A DNA stretch of 64,000 nt from Cupriavidus lacunae (lineage in GTDB: Bacteria > Pseudomonadota > Gammaproteobacteria > Burkholderiales > Burkholderiaceae). The stretch's first letter is position 1, and every line of letters starts with the position of its first letter. Below the pieces are notes generated by a model, which was not told the DNA's origin, ran no database searches, and worked only from the letters and a program-made list of their open reading frames with translations. Of this stretch, positions 33,542-42,297 are shown piece after piece. The stretch is taken from the NCBI RefSeq assembly GCF_003353055.1, contig NZ_QKWJ01000008.1, positions 1 to 64,000 on the forward strand, given 5' to 3'. The position numbers were made by a program, and so were the translations under genes.

Positions 33542-34933
33542 TCAAAGTTGAGCATTGGATTTATCCGCACTTCGTTGACGCGGCTTGCGCCGCCCAACTG
33601 AAGCCGCTTGACGCTCAGTTGCGCCGGAGGAACGCGCGAGCAGAATCTGCTTCACCTGGAGGTGAGGCATATACCGGGTGATCTCCCGGTCGTGGATCCT
33701 GTTCCGCACGTTCCGCGCAGCATTGGTATCCGCCTGAAGAACGTCCCCGTTGGTACGGTAAAACTTGTCGCCCCTGCGCTTGCCTTCGAGCAAGCGCGTG
33801 AACGAGTCCATTTGCGACGTGTAGGCGGCGTTGACGACGACGTGTGTCGCTCCACGCTGCGTGCAAACTTCATCGAGCGCTTGAGCCAGTACCCCCTTAG
33901 CCCATGCGCTCATGCGGCGGTTGTAGTTCCGCCACTGACTCCTCCCCTTGATGGGCGATGTGAGATCTTCCGAACCGACCACTGCCGCCTTGTCCACGAT
34001 GGTATGGGCGCACTGGTAGGCAATCGTGCGCAACTGCTGCTGCGTGCGGTCCCTGCGCGCCTGCAGTTTCACGCGTCCGAGGTTGCACTTCCTGATGCGC
34101 TCGGCCTTGGCGATGCGCCCGGCTTTGCGATGGGCTTTTTCGAGGGCATGCAGCCGGTTCCGTGCTTTCCCGGTCTTCGAAACCTGGTCGCTGTAAGCGC
34201 TCAGCACGGCGCCGAAGGTCTGACCATGATGCTCGCCATCGGAGTCAGCGAAGGCCTCGGTATAGCCTTTGTCGACGCCAATTTCCCCTGTACCGCAGGG
34301 GCGCCCTTCGGCCTTCGCAGTAGCGTAGTGGATTTCGACCGCGTCACCCTTCACGATCACACGCAGGTTGCAACCCGTGAGGTCCACGTTCTTGCCGTTG
34401 TTGTTTGTCAGGAGCTCGATCGAAGGGCCATACTGCCTGGCGATGTGTATGGTGATGACCAGGTGCCCGTCTCTGACGCGGCTCTCATGCTTGTCCGAGC
34501 GGACGATGAACTGATTGCCGCAACTCGAAACGCCGTGCCGAAAGTGCTTGCGCATCATCCGGTGCAGGTACTTGTCTTCGAGCCATTTGTCACGTTTGAG
34601 CAGGGTATAGAGCCGCTTTCGCTCTGCCTCGTCGGAGGTCCGCTTCGCGATGGCTTGTCGCACCTTCGCGCATGCGGCCGCCTTGTATGTCAGGATGTCG
34701 TTGACGGCGTCCTTCGTGGTCTCGGCTCGGATCGTGCCATCCACCGCGAGCGACGCATACCAGCCGCCAGCAGTCACTTCCTTGCGGATGTCGGCCGCAC
34801 TCTTGCCGACGTTCCCCAGCGCACCGTAGCGACGCCAGAGGTCCGCTCGGACGAACGCCATCGCCCTGCACACCGCGCGAAGCGCAGACGCGCACGACGA
34901 CGTCGCATAGAGAGTGCGGGTGACGGTTGTCAT
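33542..34933 (-). CDS. tnpB: TnpB-like RNA-guided nuclease (OrfB family) without zinc-finger cysteines
   Basis: This 463-aa protein is a TnpB relative. The RuvC triad is intact: Asp221 in GEIGVDKGYTE, Glu322 in VGSEDLTSPIKG and Asp402 in QADTNAARNVRNRI. The segment that normally holds the four-cysteine zinc ribbon reads TSQMDSFTRLLEGKRRGDKF and has no cysteine, so the metal knuckle has been lost while the flanking TSQ and AD-x-NAA-x-N motifs stay. The N-terminal 200 residues would form the wedge/REC part. The start at 34933 has AAGGAA upstream. The 3' end should also encode the guide scaffold (omegaRNA). It ends 25 bases before cydA in the same orientation. Confidence 0.82.
   Translation of the reverse strand: MTTVTRTLYATSSCASALRAVCRAMAFVRADLWRRYGALGNVGKSAADIRKEVTAGGWYASLAVDGTIRAETTKDAVNDILTYKAAACAKVRQAIAKRTSDEAERKRLYTLLKRDKWLEDKYLHRMMRKHFRHGVSSCGNQFIVRSDKHESRVRDGHLVITIHIARQYGPSIELLTNNNGKNVDLTGCNLRVIVKGDAVEIHYATAKAEGRPCGTGEIGVDKGYTEAFADSDGEHHGQTFGAVLSAYSDQVSKTGKARNRLHALEKAHRKAGRIAKAERIRKCNLGRVKLQARRDRTQQQLRTIAYQCAHTIVDKAAVVGSEDLTSPIKGRSQWRNYNRRMSAWAKGVLAQALDEVCTQRGATHVVVNAAYTSQMDSFTRLLEGKRRGDKFYRTNGDVLQADTNAARNVRNRIHDREITRYMPHLQVKQILLARSSGATERQAASVGRRKPRQRSADKSNAQL
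33580..33593 (-). ncRNA. GNRA-type hairpin in the tnpB 3' end (omegaRNA scaffold candidate)
   Basis: On the minus strand GCGGC-GCAA-GCCGC forms a perfect stem with a GNRA tetraloop 36 bases before the tnpB stop. TnpB guide RNAs are made from the gene's 3' end plus the flanking right end, so this hairpin is a plausible scaffold element. The remaining scaffold is not delimited. Confidence 0.35.
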
Positions 34934-34965
34934 TCCAGAATTTCCTTCGGTTCCTTGCTACCCGG

Positions 34966-35157
34966 TTAGTCTTCCTTGATCTGCTTTTTGTACTTGCGCA
35001 GGCCGTCCAGGCGGCATGAGAACGTCTGGACGATGGCAAGCAGGTCCTCAACCATTTCCTGCTCTGGCGACAGCGATTCCTGATTGACCACGATGATCTC
35101 GCAACCGTTCCCGCGCGCAAGATGGTCGAGCAGGTCGAATCCGAAGCGAACGAGCCT
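34966..35157 (-). pseudogene. IS607 TnpA serine recombinase, 3' remnant
   Basis: Sixty-three codons read RLVRFGFDLLDHLARGNGCE, then IIVVNQESLSPEQEMVEDLL and AIVQTFSCRLDGLRKYKKQI, the standard C-terminal end of IS607-type TnpA. The N-terminal part, with the MerR-like HTH and the catalytic Ser, is missing: upstream in-frame sequence is unrelated low-complexity Arg/Ala. tnpB begins 32 bases after the stop. The remnant cannot catalyse transposition. Confidence 0.75.
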
Positions 35158-35507
35158 AAGGCAAAGCGCGCCGGGGCGCGGGCCGTGGGCGCGTGCGGTA
35201 AAGCGTAGTGTACGCCGCGCACGCAGCAAAGGGTGGCGTTGCTGCCGGTGGCGCACGGGTGACATATCGCCGCACCCTGTGCCGCCGACGCCGCTTTACG
35301 CAGCCCGATGCCTTTGTCGATGGTCATCATGCTAACGGAGCCGCGACGAACGTAACAGCATCACATCATTGATAAAATACCGTATCAGTTTTGCGCGGCG
35401 CAGCAGAGGCAGTGGCTGACAAACCGGGCAAAGAAGTGCATAGTCATGCGCTTCCCCGAAGCCCTCGAACATCGCGTCCGCCACTGCCTGACGCGGCCCC
35501 GCTTGCC
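35158..35507. other. Intergenic stretch at the left end of the IS607-like element
   Basis: This 350-base stretch holds no protein gene I can support. It contains the unlocated left end of the IS607-like remnant, and at 35369-35386 an AT-rich segment (TTGATAAAATAC followed by TATCAG) in an otherwise GC-rich region, a plausible promoter or operator for the TSUP gene that follows. Confidence 0.4.
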
Positions 35508-36266
35508 ATGGATTCCACCTTGATGATCGTGATTGCCGGCGCCGCCGTGGCCGGCTTTGTCCAGGGGCTTTCGGGCTTTGCCTTCGGCATGGTGGCAATG
35601 TCGTTCTGGGCCTGGGCGATCGAGCCGCGGCTGGCCGCGGCCATGACCGTGTTCGGCGCGCTGACGGGCCAACTGCTGGCGGCGGCGTCGGTCCGGCGCG
35701 GGCTGTCGTGGCGGCGGCTGTGGCCGTTCGTGGCCGGCGGCGTGGCCGGTATTCCGCTGGGCGTGGCGGTCCTGCCGATGCTCGATGCGCAGTGGATGAA
35801 GGCCGTGCTCGGCGGCTTCCTGACGCTGTGGTGCCCGGTGATGCTGATGGCGCGGCGGCTGCCGCATATCGGCGTGGGCGGGCGCGTGGCCGATGGCGTG
35901 GCCGGTGCGGCCGGCGGCATGATGGGCGGGATCGGCGGCTTTACCGGCGTGATTCCCACGCTGTGGTGCACGCTGCGCGGCTTCGACAAGGACGAGCAGC
36001 GCGCGGTGATCCAGAACTTCAACCTTGCTACGCTGGCCATGACCATGGCCGCCTATGTCGGCAAGGGCATCGTCACGCGCGAGATGCTGCCGATGTTCCT
36101 GGTGGTGGCGCCCGCGATGCTGGTGCCCACGCTGCTGGGCACGCGGCTCTATCTGGGGATCAGCGAGGCCACCTTCCGCAAGATCGTGCTGACGCTGCTG
36201 ACCGTCTCCGGCGTGGCGCTGCTGGCCACATCGGTGCCGGTGTTGATGGGGCGTGCCGCCGGTTAG
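35508..36266 (+). CDS. TSUP-family (TauE/SafE) membrane exporter
   Basis: This 252-aa inner-membrane protein with about eight spans starts MDSTLMIVIAGAAVAGFVQG and has the family repeats GLSGFAFGMVAMSFW and GGIGGFTGVIPTLWC. TSUP proteins move sulfite, sulfoacetate or other organic anions across the inner membrane. The ligand is unknown; its neighbours are organic-acid catabolic genes. Its stop overlaps the convergent LysR stop by four bases. Confidence 0.85.
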   Translation: MDSTLMIVIAGAAVAGFVQGLSGFAFGMVAMSFWAWAIEPRLAAAMTVFGALTGQLLAAASVRRGLSWRRLWPFVAGGVAGIPLGVAVLPMLDAQWMKAVLGGFLTLWCPVMLMARRLPHIGVGGRVADGVAGAAGGMMGGIGGFTGVIPTLWCTLRGFDKDEQRAVIQNFNLATLAMTMAAYVGKGIVTREMLPMFLVVAPAMLVPTLLGTRLYLGISEATFRKIVLTLLTVSGVALLATSVPVLMGRAAG

Positions 36267-37204
36267 ACGGTCCTGATCCGCGCCGCGGCCTCGCGCAGGC
36301 ATTCCACCAGCTGGTCGGTGCTGAGCGACGGCGCCCGCTCTCGCAATGTGATGATGCCGACCGGCGGCAGGTCGACCGGCACGGCCATCTTCAGCACGTG
36401 CAACTGGCCTTCCTCCTGCAACGACAGGGCCACCGACTCAGCCATGAAGGCGGCCGCCCCACGCTGGCCGATAAAGGTGGCCTGGGCCAGGTAGGACGAG
36501 GTCTCGATCACATCCTGCGGCGGATGCAGGCCGTGGCGATAGAACGCCTGTTCGATCTTCACCCGCAACGATGCCCACGGCGGCGGCAGCACGCACGGCA
36601 TCGCGGCCAGGTCGGCCCAGTTGGGCCGGGCTTTGCGCGCCAGCTTGTGGCCGCGCCGGACCACCACTACCATCGGTTCATCGTAGAGCGCCTCGGTCAG
36701 CAGATCCGGTGCGGCATAGCCGGGCTCCAGCCGGCCCACGATCAGGTCGAGTTCGCGCAGGCGCAACTTGGGCAGCAGGTGGGTCAGGTCGCCTTCCTCC
36801 ACCAGCACGGTGGCGCGCGCGTGGCGCTCCTTGAGCGCGCCAACGGCCTGTGCCAGCAGCACCGGCAGCGCCGCGCCCATCGAGCCCACGCGGATGCGGC
36901 CGGAGGCGCCACTCTGCACCGCGGCGATCTCGTCGCGGGTCTGCTCGTACTGGGCCAGCACCGAGCGCGCAAAACGCACCAGCGATTCACCGGCGGGGGT
37001 GGGCTCGGTGCCACGGGTGGAGCGCGTGAACAGCGCCAGCCCCAGCATCTTCTCGACTTCGGTCAGCACCTTGGATACCGCCGGCTGGCTCACGGAGAGG
37101 AACTCCGCGGTGCGCCCCAGGTGGCGGAATTCATCCAGCGCCACCAGCAATTGCAGGTGGCGCAGCTTGATATTGGAGCGCAGCGCGCGGTCGATCTGTA
37201 CCAT
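36263..37204 (-). CDS. LysR-family regulator of the galactarate-type operon
   Basis: This 313-aa regulator has an N-terminal HTH (HLGRTAEFLSVSQPAVSKVL) and an effector domain starting about residue 95 (GRIRVGSMGAALPVLL). The N-terminus RSNIKLRHLQLLVALDEFRH is typical of the GbpR/galactose-binding-protein-regulator group. It is divergent from the TctC-GarD operon with a 143-base intergenic region, so it is the likely activator of those genes. Confidence 0.87.
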   Translation of the reverse strand: MVQIDRALRSNIKLRHLQLLVALDEFRHLGRTAEFLSVSQPAVSKVLTEVEKMLGLALFTRSTRGTEPTPAGESLVRFARSVLAQYEQTRDEIAAVQSGASGRIRVGSMGAALPVLLAQAVGALKERHARATVLVEEGDLTHLLPKLRLRELDLIVGRLEPGYAAPDLLTEALYDEPMVVVVRRGHKLARKARPNWADLAAMPCVLPPPWASLRVKIEQAFYRHGLHPPQDVIETSSYLAQATFIGQRGAAAFMAESVALSLQEEGQLHVLKMAVPVDLPPVGIITLRERAPSLSTDQLVECLREAAARIRTV

Positions 37205-37347
37205 ACCGGCAGTCTACTTAACCTTAGTGTTATGAAGCAATGCCGATTATCGATTGGATTGTTATGTTCAGGGGCGACAGAATGCGGGCATGACGTGGCT
37301 GGCTGCGCCGGTCCCGCCGATAATCAAAGCATCGGAGACACCCGCAA

Positions 37348-38364
37348 ATGACCCAAGGATTCCCCATCGATTCCAGGCGCCGCCGCCTGCTCATCGGAGC
37401 CGCAGCGGGTGCTGCCGCGGGCGCCGCCGGCGTGCTGTTGCCTGCTGCGCGGGCGCTGGCCGCCGAGTATCCCGAGCGTCCCATCACCTTCATTTGCCCC
37501 TGGCCGGTCGGCGGCACTGCCGATCAGTCGATGCGCGCGCTGTGCCAGTTGGCCGGCGGCATCCTCAAGCAGTCGATCGTAGTGGAAAACCGCGCCGGCG
37601 CCTCCGGCATGATTGGCACCAAGGCCCTGGCGCGCGCCAATCCGGACGGCTACACCATCGGCCAGATCCCGATTTCGGTCACGCGCTTTTCGCAGCTCGG
37701 CATGCTGCAGCTGGACCCGCGCACCGAGCTGACCTACCTGGCGCGCACCTCGGGCCAGACCTTCGGCATCGCCGTGCCGGCCAATTCGCGTTTCAAGACG
37801 CTCAAGGACGTGGTGGCGGCCGCCAAGGCCAGCCCCGGCAAGATCACCTATGCGCACGCCGGCATCGGCGGCGCGACCCACGTCGGCATGGAGCAGTTCG
37901 CACTGGCCGCCGGCGTGCAGTTCAATGCGATCGCCTACAAGGGCGGCGCCCAGGCGCTGCAGGACGTGCTGGCCGGGCAGGTGGACCTGCTGGCCGATTC
38001 CAGCTCATGGGCGCCGCACGTGGAAGCCGGCAAGGCGCGCCTGCTGGCCACCTGGGGCGAACAGCGCGCGACGCGCTTCAAGGACACACCCACGCTCAAG
38101 GAGCTGGGCTACAACGTGGTGGTGGAAGCGCCCAACGGCATCGGCGCGCCCAAGGGCCTGCCGCCCGCCGTGGAAAAGAAGCTGCGCGACGCCTTCCGTG
38201 TCGCGGTGGCAAGCAACGAATTCAAGCAAGTGGCGGCGCGCCTGGATGCGCCCGTGATGTACCTGGACGGTCCTGAGTACAAGAAGTACGTGGCCAGCGT
38301 CTATGACCAGGAAACCCAGCTGATCCAGCGCCTCAAGCTGAAAGAACTGTTGCAGCAAAGCTGA
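37348..38364 (+). CDS. Bug/TctC-family periplasmic solute-binding protein
   Basis: This 338-aa protein has an Arg-rich signal (DSRRRRLLIGAAAGAAAGAA, Tat-like) ending ARALAAEYPERP. The mature protein shows the family motifs PITFICPWPVGGTADQSMR, VVENRAGASGMIGT and AHAGIGGATHVGMEQF. Bug proteins bind carboxylates for tripartite tricarboxylate transporters or sensing; no TctAB genes are nearby. As first gene of the galactarate-type operon it probably binds an aldarate or related acid. Confidence 0.9.
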   Translation: MTQGFPIDSRRRRLLIGAAAGAAAGAAGVLLPAARALAAEYPERPITFICPWPVGGTADQSMRALCQLAGGILKQSIVVENRAGASGMIGTKALARANPDGYTIGQIPISVTRFSQLGMLQLDPRTELTYLARTSGQTFGIAVPANSRFKTLKDVVAAAKASPGKITYAHAGIGGATHVGMEQFALAAGVQFNAIAYKGGAQALQDVLAGQVDLLADSSSWAPHVEAGKARLLATWGEQRATRFKDTPTLKELGYNVVVEAPNGIGAPKGLPPAVEKKLRDAFRVAVASNEFKQVAARLDAPVMYLDGPEYKKYVASVYDQETQLIQRLKLKELLQQS

Positions 38365-38399
38365 TCGCCGCCTAAGCCTAAGCCCAGGGCCAAATCCAA

Positions 38400-39923
38400 G
38401 TGAATCCCAATCCCGTTATCCGCCTGCACGCCAACGACAACGTGCTGGTCGCCCGCAGCGACCTCAGCCTTGGCCAGCAGCTGGCCGATCCCGCCGTGCG
38501 CGTGCGCGCGCAGGTGCCGGCCGGCCACAAGATCGCGGCCTGCGCCATCGCGGCCGGCACGCCGGTGCGCAAGTTCGACACCGTCATCGGCGTGGCCGCG
38601 CGCGATATCGCCCAGGGCGACCACGTGCATTCGCACAACCTGACGCTGGTCGACTTCTACCGCGATCCGGCGTTCTGCCAGGACGTGCGGCCGGTGGACT
38701 ACGTGCCCGAGGCCCAACGCGCCACCTTCAACGGCTTTGTGCGCCCGGACGGGCGCGTGGGCACACGCAATTTCATCGGCATCCTGTCGTCGGTCAATTG
38801 CTCGTCCACCGTGATCCGCCAGATTGCGGCGCATTTCACGCCGCAGCGGCTGGCGGCGTATCCGAATGTCGATGGCGTGGTGGCCTTCGCGCAGACCAGC
38901 GGCTGCGGCATGTCGTCGCCGAGCGAGCATTTCGACGTGCTGCGCCGCACGCTGGCCGGCTACGCGCGCCATCCCAACCTGGCCGGCGTGCTGATCGTCG
39001 GCCTGGGCTGCGAGCGCAACCAGGTGGCGTCGCTGGTGGAATCGCAGGGGCTGGAGCCTGGCCCCGCGGTGCATATGCTGGTGATGCAGGACAGCGGCGG
39101 CACGCGCGCCACCATCGCGGCCGGCATCCGCGCAATCGAATCGATGCTGCCCGTGGCCAATGCCGCGGTGCGCCAGCCGGTATCCGCCAGCCACTTGAAG
39201 ATCGGGCTGGAATGCGGGGGCTCGGATGGCTTTTCCGGCATCAGCGCCAACCCGGCGCTGGGCGCGGCGATGGATATCCTGGTGCGCCATGGCGGCACCG
39301 CCATCCTGTCCGAGACGCCGGAGATCCACGGCGTGGAGTTCATGCTGACGCGCCGCGCGGTGACGCCCGAGGTCGGCCAGAAACTGCTGGACCGCCTGGC
39401 CTGGTGGGAGCGCTACACCGCCGGCCACAACGCGCAGTTCAACGGCGTGGTCGGCCACGGCAACCAGCAGGGTGGCCTGGCCAATATCTTCGAAAAGTCG
39501 CTGGGCTCGGCCATGAAGGGCGGCACCACGCCGCTGCAGGCGGTGTACGAGTACGCCGAGCCGATCGACCAGGCCGGCTTTGTCTTCATGGACTCGCCCG
39601 GTTATGACCCGGTGGCCGTCACCGGCCAGATCGCCAGCGGCGCCAACCTGATCTGCTTTACCACCGGCCGCGGTTCGATGTTCGGCTCCAAGCCGGCGCC
39701 GACAATCAAGCTGGCTTCCAACTCGGCGATGTACAACCGTTTGGAAGAAGACATGGACATCAACTGCGGCCTGGTGCTAGACGGCGAACTGAGTGTGCCG
39801 CAGATGGGCCAGCGGATCTTCGAGCATATCCTGCGCGCGGCCTCCGGCGAGCCGACCAAGAGCGAGGCGCTGGGCCTGGGCGACAACGAGTTCGTGCCGT
39901 GGCACCTCGGCATCGTCAGTTAA
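38400..39923 (+). CDS. garD: Galactarate/altronate dehydratase (GarD/UxaA family)
   Basis: This 507-aa iron-dependent dehydratase has an N-terminal SAF-like domain (about residues 1-95) and a large catalytic domain with DGRVGTRNFIGILSSVNCSS, AFAQTSGCGMSS, GLGCERNQV, GLECGGSDGFSG and CFTTGRGSMFGSKPAPTIKL. It removes water from an aldarate to give a 2-keto-3-deoxy acid. Translation starts at GTG 38400, 36 bases after tctC. GarD versus UxaA cannot be settled by eye; the following aldolase favours an aldarate. Confidence 0.85.
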   Translation: MNPNPVIRLHANDNVLVARSDLSLGQQLADPAVRVRAQVPAGHKIAACAIAAGTPVRKFDTVIGVAARDIAQGDHVHSHNLTLVDFYRDPAFCQDVRPVDYVPEAQRATFNGFVRPDGRVGTRNFIGILSSVNCSSTVIRQIAAHFTPQRLAAYPNVDGVVAFAQTSGCGMSSPSEHFDVLRRTLAGYARHPNLAGVLIVGLGCERNQVASLVESQGLEPGPAVHMLVMQDSGGTRATIAAGIRAIESMLPVANAAVRQPVSASHLKIGLECGGSDGFSGISANPALGAAMDILVRHGGTAILSETPEIHGVEFMLTRRAVTPEVGQKLLDRLAWWERYTAGHNAQFNGVVGHGNQQGGLANIFEKSLGSAMKGGTTPLQAVYEYAEPIDQAGFVFMDSPGYDPVAVTGQIASGANLICFTTGRGSMFGSKPAPTIKLASNSAMYNRLEEDMDINCGLVLDGELSVPQMGQRIFEHILRAASGEPTKSEALGLGDNEFVPWHLGIVS

Positions 39924-39955
39924 GCCGCCTCCTGCAAATCTCTCCCTCTACACTT

Positions 39956-41428
39956 ATGCCGACGCTTTCCGAGCAAGCGCTGCTGCGCAGCCAGAACCTG
40001 ATTGACGACCGCTGGCGCGATGCCGGCCTTGGCGCCCGCCTGCCGGTCACCGACCCTGCCACCGGCGAGACCTTCGCCAACGTGCCGGACAGCGATGCCG
40101 GCGATGCCCGCCTTGCCGTCGATGCCGCCGCGGCTGCGTTCCCGGCCTGGAGCCGCCGGCCCGCGCGCGAGCGTGCCCAGTTGCTCAAGCGCTGGCATGC
40201 GCTGATCCTCACGCACCAGGAAGACCTGGCGCGCATCATCTCGACCGAGCAGGGCAAGCCCTTGAAGGAAGCGCGCGGCGAGGTGCAGTATGGCGCGTCG
40301 TATGTGGAGTGGTTCGCCGAAGAGGCCACCCGCATCTGCGGCGATATCGTCGCCGAAGCCGTGCCGGGCCGCAAACTGCTGGTGCTGAAGGAGCCGGTGG
40401 GCGTAGTCGCGGCGATCACGCCGTGGAACTTCCCGCTGGCGATGATTGCCCGCAAGATCGCCCCCGCGCTGGCCGCTGGCTGCACGGTGGTGGCCAAGCC
40501 CGCCGAGGACACGCCGCTGACCGCGCTGGCGCTGGTGTGGCTGGCGCAGCAGGCCGGCATGCCCGCCGGCGTCATCAACATCGTCACCGCCTCACGCGAG
40601 CACACGCCGGGCGTGGTCGACGCCTGGCTGGCCGACAGCCGCGTGCGCAAGATCACGTTCACGGGCTCGACGCCGGTGGGCAAGCACCTGGCGCGGGAAT
40701 CGGCCGCCACTCTGAAGAAGCTGTCGCTGGAACTGGGCGGCAACGCGCCCTTTATCGTCTTCGAGGACGCCGACCTCGATGCCGCGGTCGATGGCCTGAT
40801 GGCGTCCAAGTTCCGCAATGGCGGCCAGACCTGCGTCTGCCCGAACCGGGTCTACGTACATGACGCCGTGCACGACGCCTTTGTCGAGCGCCTGGCACAG
40901 CGCGTCGGCGCGCTCCACGTCGGCCCGGCCACCGAAGACGCCGCGCAGATCGGCCCCATGATCAATGCCCGCGCCGTCGACAAGATCGCGCGCCATGTGG
41001 AAGACGCCATCGCCAGGGGCGCGCGCGTGGTCACCGGCGGCAAGCGCGTGCGCACCGCCGACGGCCCGCACTACTACGCGCCGACGGTGCTGGTCGATGC
41101 GACCCCCGCGATGGAGCTGTCGTGCGAAGAGACCTTCGGCCCGGTCGCGCCGGTCTTTCGCTTCCGCGATGAAGCCGAGGTGATCCGCGACGCCAACGAC
41201 ACCCCGTTCGGCCTGGCCGCCTACTACTACTCCAACGACATCCGCCGCATCTGGCGCGTGGCGCAGGCGCTGGAAACCGGCATGGTCGGCATCAACGAGG
41301 GCGCGATCGCGGCCGAGGCCGCGCCGTTCGGCGGCGTCAAGGAATCGGGCTACGGGCGCGAGGGTTCGCGCCACGGGTTGGACGACTACATGCATACCAA
41401 GTACCTTTGCCAGGGCCAGCTCGGCTGA
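39956..41428 (+). CDS. NAD(P)-dependent aldehyde dehydrogenase (semialdehyde type)
   Basis: This 490-aa ALDH has the cofactor motif in [29 protein letters not shown], the base Glu in [12 protein letters not shown] and the catalytic Cys in [12 protein letters not shown]. It resembles succinate-semialdehyde dehydrogenase (GabD) and alpha-ketoglutarate-semialdehyde dehydrogenases of sugar-acid routes. Here it would oxidise a semialdehyde made by the aldolase or dehydratase route, for example tartronate semialdehyde; this is inference. Confidence 0.88.
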   Translation: MPTLSEQALLRSQNLIDDRWRDAGLGARLPVTDPATGETFANVPDSDAGDARLAVDAAAAAFPAWSRRPARERAQLLKRWHALILTHQEDLARIISTEQGKPLKEARGEVQYGASYVEWFAEEATRICGDIVAEAVPGRKLLVLKEPVGVVAAITPWNFPLAMIARKIAPALAAGCTVVAKPAEDTPLTALALVWLAQQAGMPAGVINIVTASREHTPGVVDAWLADSRVRKITFTGSTPVGKHLARESAATLKKLSLELGGNAPFIVFEDADLDAAVDGLMASKFRNGGQTCVCPNRVYVHDAVHDAFVERLAQRVGALHVGPATEDAAQIGPMINARAVDKIARHVEDAIARGARVVTGGKRVRTADGPHYYAPTVLVDATPAMELSCEETFGPVAPVFRFRDEAEVIRDANDTPFGLAAYYYSNDIRRIWRVAQALETGMVGINEGAIAAEAAPFGGVKESGYGREGSRHGLDDYMHTKYLCQGQLG

Positions 41429-41465
41429 AGCGCCGGGCCCATCGATCCTCGAACCGGAACACTCC

Positions 41466-42272
41466 ATGCCCGCAAACAATCCCTTCAAGAATGCACTGGC
41501 CGCGCGCCAGGCGCAGATCGGCCTGTGGCTGTCGATGGCGACGCCGTACCTGGCCGAAGTGTCGGCCACCGCAGGCTTTGACTGGCTGCTGATCGACGGC
41601 GAGCACGCCCCCAACGACCTGCGCTCGACGCTGCACGCACTGCAGGCGGTGGCGCCATACCCGGTCCAGCCCGTGGTGCGCGCCGTGGCCGGCGAAGTGC
41701 CGCTGATCAAGCAGCTGCTCGATATCGGCGCCCGCAGCCTGCTGGTGCCGATGGTCGATACCGCGGAACAGGCCCGCGCGCTGGTCAGCGCCACGCGCTA
41801 CCCGCCGCAAGGCATCCGCGGCGTGGGCAGCGCGATTGCGCGCGCCTCGCAGTGGAGCGCCCGCACCGACTACCTCGACGTGGCCGACGACGAGATCTGC
41901 CTGCTGGTGCAGGCCGAAACCGTCACCGCATTGCAGAACCTGGAAGCGATCTGCGCGGTGGACGGCGTCGACGGCGTCTTCATCGGCCCGGCCGACCTGG
42001 CAGCGTCAATGGGCTACCGCGGCCGCCCCGGCCATCCGCAGGTGCAGGCCGCCATCGAAGGCGCGATGCGCACCATCGTCGCCAGCGGCAAGGCCGCCGG
42101 CACGCTGACGTCGGACCCGGCGCTGGCACGCCGCTACCTCGACCTGGGCTGCACCTTCGTGGCCACCGGCGTAGACGTTATGATCTACGCCAACGCCGCG
42201 CGCAGGCTTGCCGCATCGTTCCGTGACCTGCCGTCGGACGCCTCCGCCGACAAGCCCTCCGCCGCGTACTGA
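41466..42272 (+). CDS. HpcH/HpaI-family aldolase (GarL-like)
   Basis: This 268-aa class II pyruvate aldolase has [14 protein letters not shown] (catalytic base His and metal site), [44 protein letters not shown] (metal Glu) and [12 protein letters not shown] (metal Asp). In galactarate catabolism the homologue GarL cleaves 5-keto-4-deoxy-glucarate to pyruvate and tartronate semialdehyde. It follows the dehydrogenase gene by 37 bases. Confidence 0.9.
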   Translation: MPANNPFKNALAARQAQIGLWLSMATPYLAEVSATAGFDWLLIDGEHAPNDLRSTLHALQAVAPYPVQPVVRAVAGEVPLIKQLLDIGARSLLVPMVDTAEQARALVSATRYPPQGIRGVGSAIARASQWSARTDYLDVADDEICLLVQAETVTALQNLEAICAVDGVDGVFIGPADLAASMGYRGRPGHPQVQAAIEGAMRTIVASGKAAGTLTSDPALARRYLDLGCTFVATGVDVMIYANAARRLAASFRDLPSDASADKPSAAY

Positions 42273-42297
42273 CCCGAATCTCCTTCACCTTACATAC

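Larger units (their letters stand above)
33542..35157 (-). mobile_element. IS607-like element: tnpA remnant plus intact tnpB
   Basis: The two genes are in the IS607 order (serine recombinase, then TnpB) on the minus strand. The recombinase is 5'-truncated, so the element cannot move on its own. IS607 elements have no inverted repeats, so the exact ends cannot be drawn; the right end must lie between the tnpB 3' part and the cydA start. The left end is somewhere in 35158-35400. Confidence 0.75.

Noticed and set aside
33542..34933. Nuclease-dead TnpB repressor (TldR-like)
   Set aside because: The three RuvC acidic residues (Asp221, Glu322, Asp402) are all present, so catalytic loss is not supported even though the position next to cydA is suggestive.
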